This document shows, one piece after another, positions 38,628 to 43,565 of a stretch of DNA of 43,565 nucleotides. The position numbers and the translations under genes were made by a program. Source of the stretch: Saccoglossus kowalevskii (lineage: Eukaryota > Hemichordata > Enteropneusta > Harrimaniidae). How positions within the stretch are numbered: position 1 is the first letter of the stretch; the number at the start of each line of letters is the position of its first letter. The notes under the pieces were generated by a model. That model saw only the letters and a program-made list of their open reading frames with translations, had not been told where the DNA came from and did not search any database. The stretch spans positions 30,084 to 73,648 of the forward strand of contig NW_003131864.1 of assembly GCF_000003605.2 (NCBI RefSeq), in the 5' to 3' direction.

Positions 38628-39010
38628 TTGACAACACTACTGAACAGTATCATAATACTTTTAAACACGATCTTTTCTATTACACCTTTTGATCGGGTAG
38701 ACTTTCAGGGACAATAATTTTTGATTAGATTAATCAATATCTCTGAATTAACTAATAATTTGTTATGATACATTTGTATGATTTAGATGCTACATCATGT
38801 TTTCCACTGCAATGTGAAATTGACTTAGATAGGTGAAATATCACTTATAGTTATTTATTTAATTACATTTTATTGAAGGTCAACTTTATACTAATACTTC
38901 AAATGACTTTCCTGTCATCACAGAAGCATTTTGTCTCAAGATTTCCTTTATTTAGGTACAGATATAAGGATTGAGATGTAATGTGTATAATCCTGTACAA
39001 GTAATGTAAA
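38628..39010. other. no feature recognised
   Basis: Non-coding spacer between two repeats. Confidence 0.5.
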
Positions 39011-39220
39011 TACTGTAAATGCATCAATTATTCACTGGGTTTAAATTTTTAATTTTCACTGATAATTAAAATCTGCTAAATTAAATCTACACGAACATGT
39101 AAAGTAACAATAAAACTCATTGTTTCCTCAACAAATTTGTGAAATTAAAGCACAGTGAATCTGCTCAAAACATTAAAATAGTGAAATTAAATGTCAGTGA
39201 AAATAAATGGTTTTACAGTA
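39011..39220. mobile_element. MITE family 2, copy 3 (longest)
   Basis: TACTGTAAATGCATCAATTA to gtgaaaataaatggttttac+agta, 210 bases, TA at both ends. Best copy of this family here. Confidence 0.85.
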
Positions 39221-39341
39221 ATTTATTAAATAGTTCCTGCCTTTCTACGAACTATTTAGATATGCAAATAAAGAAACCTACCTAGTTATGCGAATTACAT
39301 GTATTGGTTTCAATTTTTGAAGATGATCCAAATGGAAAATT

Positions 39342-39490
39342 TAAAGTGTGTGGGTTTAAAAAAGGAAAAGTAGACAGTGTTGCTTGCAGATTAAGAGGAA
39401 AAGTTGAAGGCATACGTTTTCAAAATTTCAGATTTTCCCAAGCCACTGAAAAACACAAGGTGACAAATTGATAGCATTGACGCAGTGATC
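39342..39490 (+). repeat. dispersed repeat pair, copy 2
   Basis: Same orientation as 37365-37570; shares gtgtgtgggtttaaaaaagg, gttgcttgcagattaagagg and cacaaggtgacaaattgata. Confidence 0.75.
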
Positions 39491-39638
39491 AGAGTAAGTG
39501 ATCAGATCACTGTGGAGAACACTGAGACACGTGATATATCAGTCATGATTAAAATTCCTGTGAAACTAATGACATTTGTATGTATTTTACATAGTGCATG
39601 TGATATTTGGATACTCAATTTAAATAATGTATGTAACA

Positions 39639-39722
39639 ATTGCAATAACAATTGTAGTTTTCAAGAAGAAGTCGAAAAAGTAAAAAGTTGACACGAACGA
39701 CAACAGACGATGAACAATCACT
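39639..39722. mobile_element. AGCTCCGCTGT family, 3' fragment
   Basis: acaattgtagttttcaagaa, gaagtcgaaaaagtaaaaag and gacaatcactcat-like blocks match the right part of 38257-38627; the terminal hairpin is missing. Confidence 0.7.
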
Positions 39723-40540
39723 CATTTTTTATAATACATTTGTATGATTTAGAAGCTACATTTAGAGGCTACATCATGTTTGCTCTTAGGTTTTCTCACC
39801 TATATCATCAAATCAAACAATTAATTATCCTTATATTTGAACCTCCTGCTGTGTAAGAATCTGGCAAGTTAATAAGGTAAATCAAATATTTAATCAATTA
39901 TAGTGAGTTAATTCAATAGTGGCCGTATTTGTGTACATGTACAACAAGTTAAACAATCAAAGTTATAAAATAAATAAAATATACAAAATAACTAAAATGT
40001 TGTTTTCATGCATGACCCCTAAAGGTTCCACATCCTGGTATTTTCAGGGATACATGAATTGCATTGGATATTGTATAATAGAAATTATTATTAAAAATTA
40101 TATGTCAATATTTATCATGATTAATTGTTTTTGAGCTTGAAGGACATTTTTGGAGGGGGGATAAATGGGAAATTTTCATTGATATATAATGACTATGTAT
40201 CCTAAGAAAATACGAGAATGCTATATAGACAGTAGTATGATACCATAGCCACTTCTACTAGACTCATTTTGTTGGTTTGTGTATTGCCATTTCAGATTTT
40301 AACAATCACGATACAAGATTTCTTTTGAATACATGTATAAGAAGCCAATCATCACTGATTACATCAAGGTAATTTAAATGTTATAAGCACCGAGCAATTC
40401 AAGACATTTCTAGGATTCCATAGTTTCGAATTCTCGGAGAGGAAAAACAAAACAACCACAGACAATTTTAATCGAAATAGAACAAACTGCCTGTCTAAAA
40501 ACTTACATGTACATGTAATAACAAGATATTGTCTCTAAAT
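39723..40540. other. no feature recognised
   Basis: AT-rich sequence. A 71-codon plus-strand frame at 39919-40134 is rich in Ile, Asn, Lys and Tyr as expected by chance from AT-rich DNA. Confidence 0.5.
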
Positions 40541-40667
40541 GGACAAATCTGACAGAGGTCCACCCACGGTACCTAAATACCAAGTACCAAAGCAATTGAG
40601 TGGGTAGTTTTCAAGAAGAATTTGAACAGCCTCGCTCTGTCATCTACAATGACAGCAGAGCTAAAAA
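40541..40667. mobile_element. AGCTCCGCTGT family, degenerate 3' fragment
   Basis: ggacaaatctgacagaggtc, caccaagtaccaaagcaatt and gacagcagagctaaaaa match the right part of the family; the hairpin arm is mutated. Confidence 0.65.
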
Positions 40668-40923
40668 CTTCAGGAGGGTGATGTTTGAAAAAAAAATTAA
40701 CAAGCACGAATTGAAGACGAATTATTCAAAATATCTAATTTATATATATATTATATATATTATATAAATTGGATATTTTGCACATTTTATTCAAAACAAT
40801 CAGTACAGTAGTAAATTAAAAAGCTGCTAACATAATACATTATATGTTGTTAAAAAACAAAGTTTTGGCAACTTCTTGGAGTAATCCAGTAGAAATGAAT
40901 GATACTCATGAAATATACACATG

Positions 40924-41128
40924 TACTGTAAAATACTTTATTTTCGCTTGGAATTAATTTTCGCTATTTTCACTGAAGGAATGATTCAGTGAAAATAAAA
41001 TCCAGCGAATATACTTTTTTCCCTATATTTTACATTAAAAAAATCAGTGAAAATGAGTTCCATACAAAACACCCAACAAGTCTTTTCAGCAAAAAATAAT
41101 TCCAGCTAAAATAAAGTATTTTACAATA
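40924..41128. mobile_element. MITE family 1, copy F
   Basis: TA+CTGTAAAATACTTTATTTT to ataaagtattttacaa+TA, 205 bases, near full length. Confidence 0.9.
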
Positions 41129-41394
41129 TTTAACAGTGACAACACTCAGTGTCAAAATCCATAGTTAATCATTCCTGTATTAATCAACAGAACATTAAAA
41201 TGTTTTGAGAAAAACTATCAAATGTAAAACGATCCATCTATACTCAAAACTACATGCTATCAGCAGTATTTTATGAAAAACAGTAAAAATACATAATTAT
41301 ATATCTAATAAAACTCCACTAAAATAATGTCAATTTTGTAATAAATGTACTTCTATTCTTGAACAAGTTACCTTGAATGACGTATATATTTCAT

Positions 41395-41519
41395 AAATTA
41401 ATTAATTTTAATACACTGGGAAAATTAAGAGATATCGAGATCTATCCTTGCCATAGAAATTAATTGATTTTAATACACTGGTCAAAATTAAGAGATATCG
41501 AGATCTATCCTTGCCATAG
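41395..41519. repeat. 62/63-base tandem duplication
   Basis: Two adjacent units (41395-41456 and 41457-41519) share attttaatacactgg, aaaattaagagatatcgaga and tctatccttgccatag; differences are one substitution and a small indel, so the duplication is recent. Confidence 0.92.
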
Positions 41520-42173
41520 AAAACAGTGTATTCTCTAAAACATGCATGTTATTTTCGCTCTATTCCGTCAATTTTGAGTAGGAAGACCTCATTTCATTTT
41601 CTCCATTCTTTTAACATACCAGGTACATAAAAATAAATTAAAAGCAGGTGATTTTGCTTTTACGGTCAAGTCTTTGGCAAACAATTGATGACTGTCAATT
41701 TAGTAATTTTTTTGGAGACTAAACTAAAGCTTAGAATAAAATAAATAAATTTTCCTAAGAAATTGAAAATGTATATATGTACTATGCTTACATTCTCTAT
41801 TTATATAGCGGTTATTAGTGAGCACAATTCACTCGTAAACGTAAAAGATCGTTAACTTTATTATATTTTCATACTTGTATAAAACATGTCTATAAAATGC
41901 GAGTGAATTTATGCAGGATGTAGACAACGTCAAATCAGTCTGGGTAACTGGGTAGATATAAACAAATGATAACGAAGGAGGGTGCATGCAAGTTTTTTGT
42001 TTTTTAGCATCACTCATCGTTTTATATTTTTACTATTTTCAAGGCCAATTTCTTAACTTTAACTTTTTTATTGAAAAAAAAATATATATATAATAAAATT
42101 AAGCAAGCCTAGTCTAGACAGTATTTTTTGAGAACATCATTTCAAAAGTAAGTCTCTCTAGTCTGGATACTAG

Positions 42174-42195
42174 TACACAATACTAGTATTGTGTA
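42174..42195. repeat. perfect 22-base palindrome
   Basis: TACACAATACT and its exact complement meet at CTAG with no spacer. It could be a cruciform or a head-to-head motif; no other copy was seen. Confidence 0.9.
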
Positions 42196-42761
42196 TAAAT
42201 TATTATTAACCATATTAACCAGCCAGGATCTGCCACCTAACAATAATCTACCCAGAGAATACATACCCCGGTAGCAAGGTAGCAAGTATTCTGGTTTATA
42301 AAAGAATTTAATAAAATATTTAAAAGAAATAACAGGGAACTGCAATATTTGCATGTGCCTGCAGGGATCATGGGCTAGACAGGATTTACAAAATAATATG
42401 CAGTATTTAGGAATCTTTGAGAGAGAATAAAAAAAAATAGTAACTCAATACTCAAACAGAATGTAAGGAGCTAGTACATTGGTCTGCAAATTCATTAAAA
42501 AAGGCATGATTTTCAAAGATAGAACAAAATTTATGCTAGTTATAAATAGAAAAATATAAGGTTAATAATTAAATAAACAAAGATGTTTGATCAGCCACAA
42601 ATAAACTGTCTTGTCATATATTCATATATTCCATTATCATACATCTGTCACCATAAGTTAAGTTACGGCATGCCGTAATTTTGCGGTATTTTACGAGGTA
42701 TTTTCATTCTACCATATAAGGAAATGAGAATTCCAAATATGAACTGATTACTCGCGCAAGC

Positions 42762-43025
42762 GTCCTCTATTAATAAAAACAAACATGGCTGCCACCAGAG
42801 TTTGACCAGACTCCACACAAAGAAGTTCGCTGATTCTGTTTAAAACATTTTGGATTTCAGCATTCCCAATGGAGGGAAAAGATGTATAATAATAAGGTTA
42901 TTACAAGGATACCTCAAAGTATGCACTCAGACAGTACGCCGTGCATCAACCCCCCGCTACACGTCGGTCAATACTCCAGCTGTACTGTCTTTGTGCATAT
43001 TTTAAGGTATCCTTGTAATAACCTC
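42762..43025 (+). mobile_element. composite repeat with terminal hairpin, copy 3
   Basis: gcgtcctctattaataaaaa, catggctgcc, ccagactccacacaaagaag and ggaaaagatgtataataata lead into a hairpin (42894-43025) with arms AAGGTTATTACAAGGATACC and ggtatccttgtaataacct. Best preserved hairpin of the family. Confidence 0.88.
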
Positions 43026-43565
43026 ATGGTATGGCAAGCTGATTGATGGAGAGCCGTTTATGTGGAATAGAGAAAATCACAATATATCTCTAAGTTTAAC
43101 TACCAGTAATCACATCCCACTCTAATGGAGGGTGCACATTGAAACATGCAAACACCTTGCTGCCGAATTCAGAGTGAATTTGAACATTGAAATGTGAAAG
43201 TACGAACAGGTTCTGCAACTCAATTCCTACAACAATACTGATACAGAAAACCACAGGGACATTTCATTTCTGAAGCACAGACAGCTGATAAAATCATGTT
43301 CACGCTGATCATACATCATACATGACAAAGGAAGTGCACAATTTGAATAAATAAACAGACGCACAACCAGGTTGGCAGATGAGTATATGACATCCAAAAA
43401 ATTCTTGTCGATAAACATGTATGATGAAAGCATGTATGTTTGTACAGCACACACCTGGGATTATTGTAACAGGCTGTTAGACGTCGCACTGTAGTGCTTG
43501 CTGGTGATATCACAGACATAAAAATCACCACATAATTTTGACATGTATAATCCTGAATTTGGGAT
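43026..43565. other. right edge, no feature recognised
   Basis: Non-coding sequence; minus-strand frames near 43227-43531 are Cys/His/Leu-rich but have no domain or matching splice context for GNL1. Confidence 0.5.

Larger units (their letters stand above)
41129..42761. other. mostly featureless AT-rich sequence
   Basis: Apart from a tandem duplication and a palindrome (listed separately) I see no gene or element here. No GNL1 first exon was recognised. Confidence 0.5.

Noticed and set aside
39281-39340. Possible GNL1 upstream exon before a gtaggt donor on the minus strand
   Set aside because: The translation has no similarity to the GNL1 N-terminus and no start or acceptor fits.
40738-40775. 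AT-rich palindrome around ttatatatatattatatata
   Set aside because: Alternating A/T sequence forms such symmetry by chance and no flanking duplication is present.

Overview
This is animal nuclear DNA: AT-rich, with GT-AG introns, two conserved eukaryotic housekeeping genes split into exons, and dense short inverted-repeat elements and decayed LINEs. The repeats (mariner-type MITEs with CTGTA ends, hAT-like and Harbinger-like elements) and the protein sequences suggest a marine invertebrate, either a deuterostome such as a hemichordate or lancelet, or a lophotrochozoan. The species cannot be fixed from the sequence. No prokaryotic or viral gene organisation is present.

Layout. (1) 1-1299, plus strand: the last three coding exons of PPIL3, a spliceosome-associated cyclophilin; its first ~44 residues lie left of the window. 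(2) 1300-13955: about 12.6 kb between convergent genes, made of tandem repeats, LINE debris and MITEs. (3) 13956-34078, minus strand: ten coding exons of GNL1, a circularly permuted GTPase. About 560 codons are joined in frame with all junction phases consistent; only the N-terminal ~50 residues are missing, and no matching exon was found to the right. Its introns hold most of the mobile elements. (4) 34079-43565: probably GNL1 intron 1 or upstream sequence, with a ~0.6 kb pogo/Tigger-like element carrying a 65-residue helix-turn-helix ORF with its own TATA box and poly(A) signal, plus more MITEs. A 50-base assembly gap lies at 20523-20572 inside a Harbinger-like element.

The two genes have no obvious joint function; PPIL3 acts in pre-mRNA splicing and GNL1 belongs to a GTPase family linked to ribosome assembly. 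No CRISPR array, tRNA, rRNA or operon was seen. The most interesting points are the compact HTH mini-gene, a broken duplicate of the GNL1 G3-exon end, a MITE family that carries AATAAA on both strands and probably supplies the GNL1 poly(A) signal, a repeat family ending in a ~130-base hairpin, a 40-base fold-back with 7-base direct repeats, and a LINE family whose 3' tail is a ~150-base tandem array. I see no convincing new multi-gene system.
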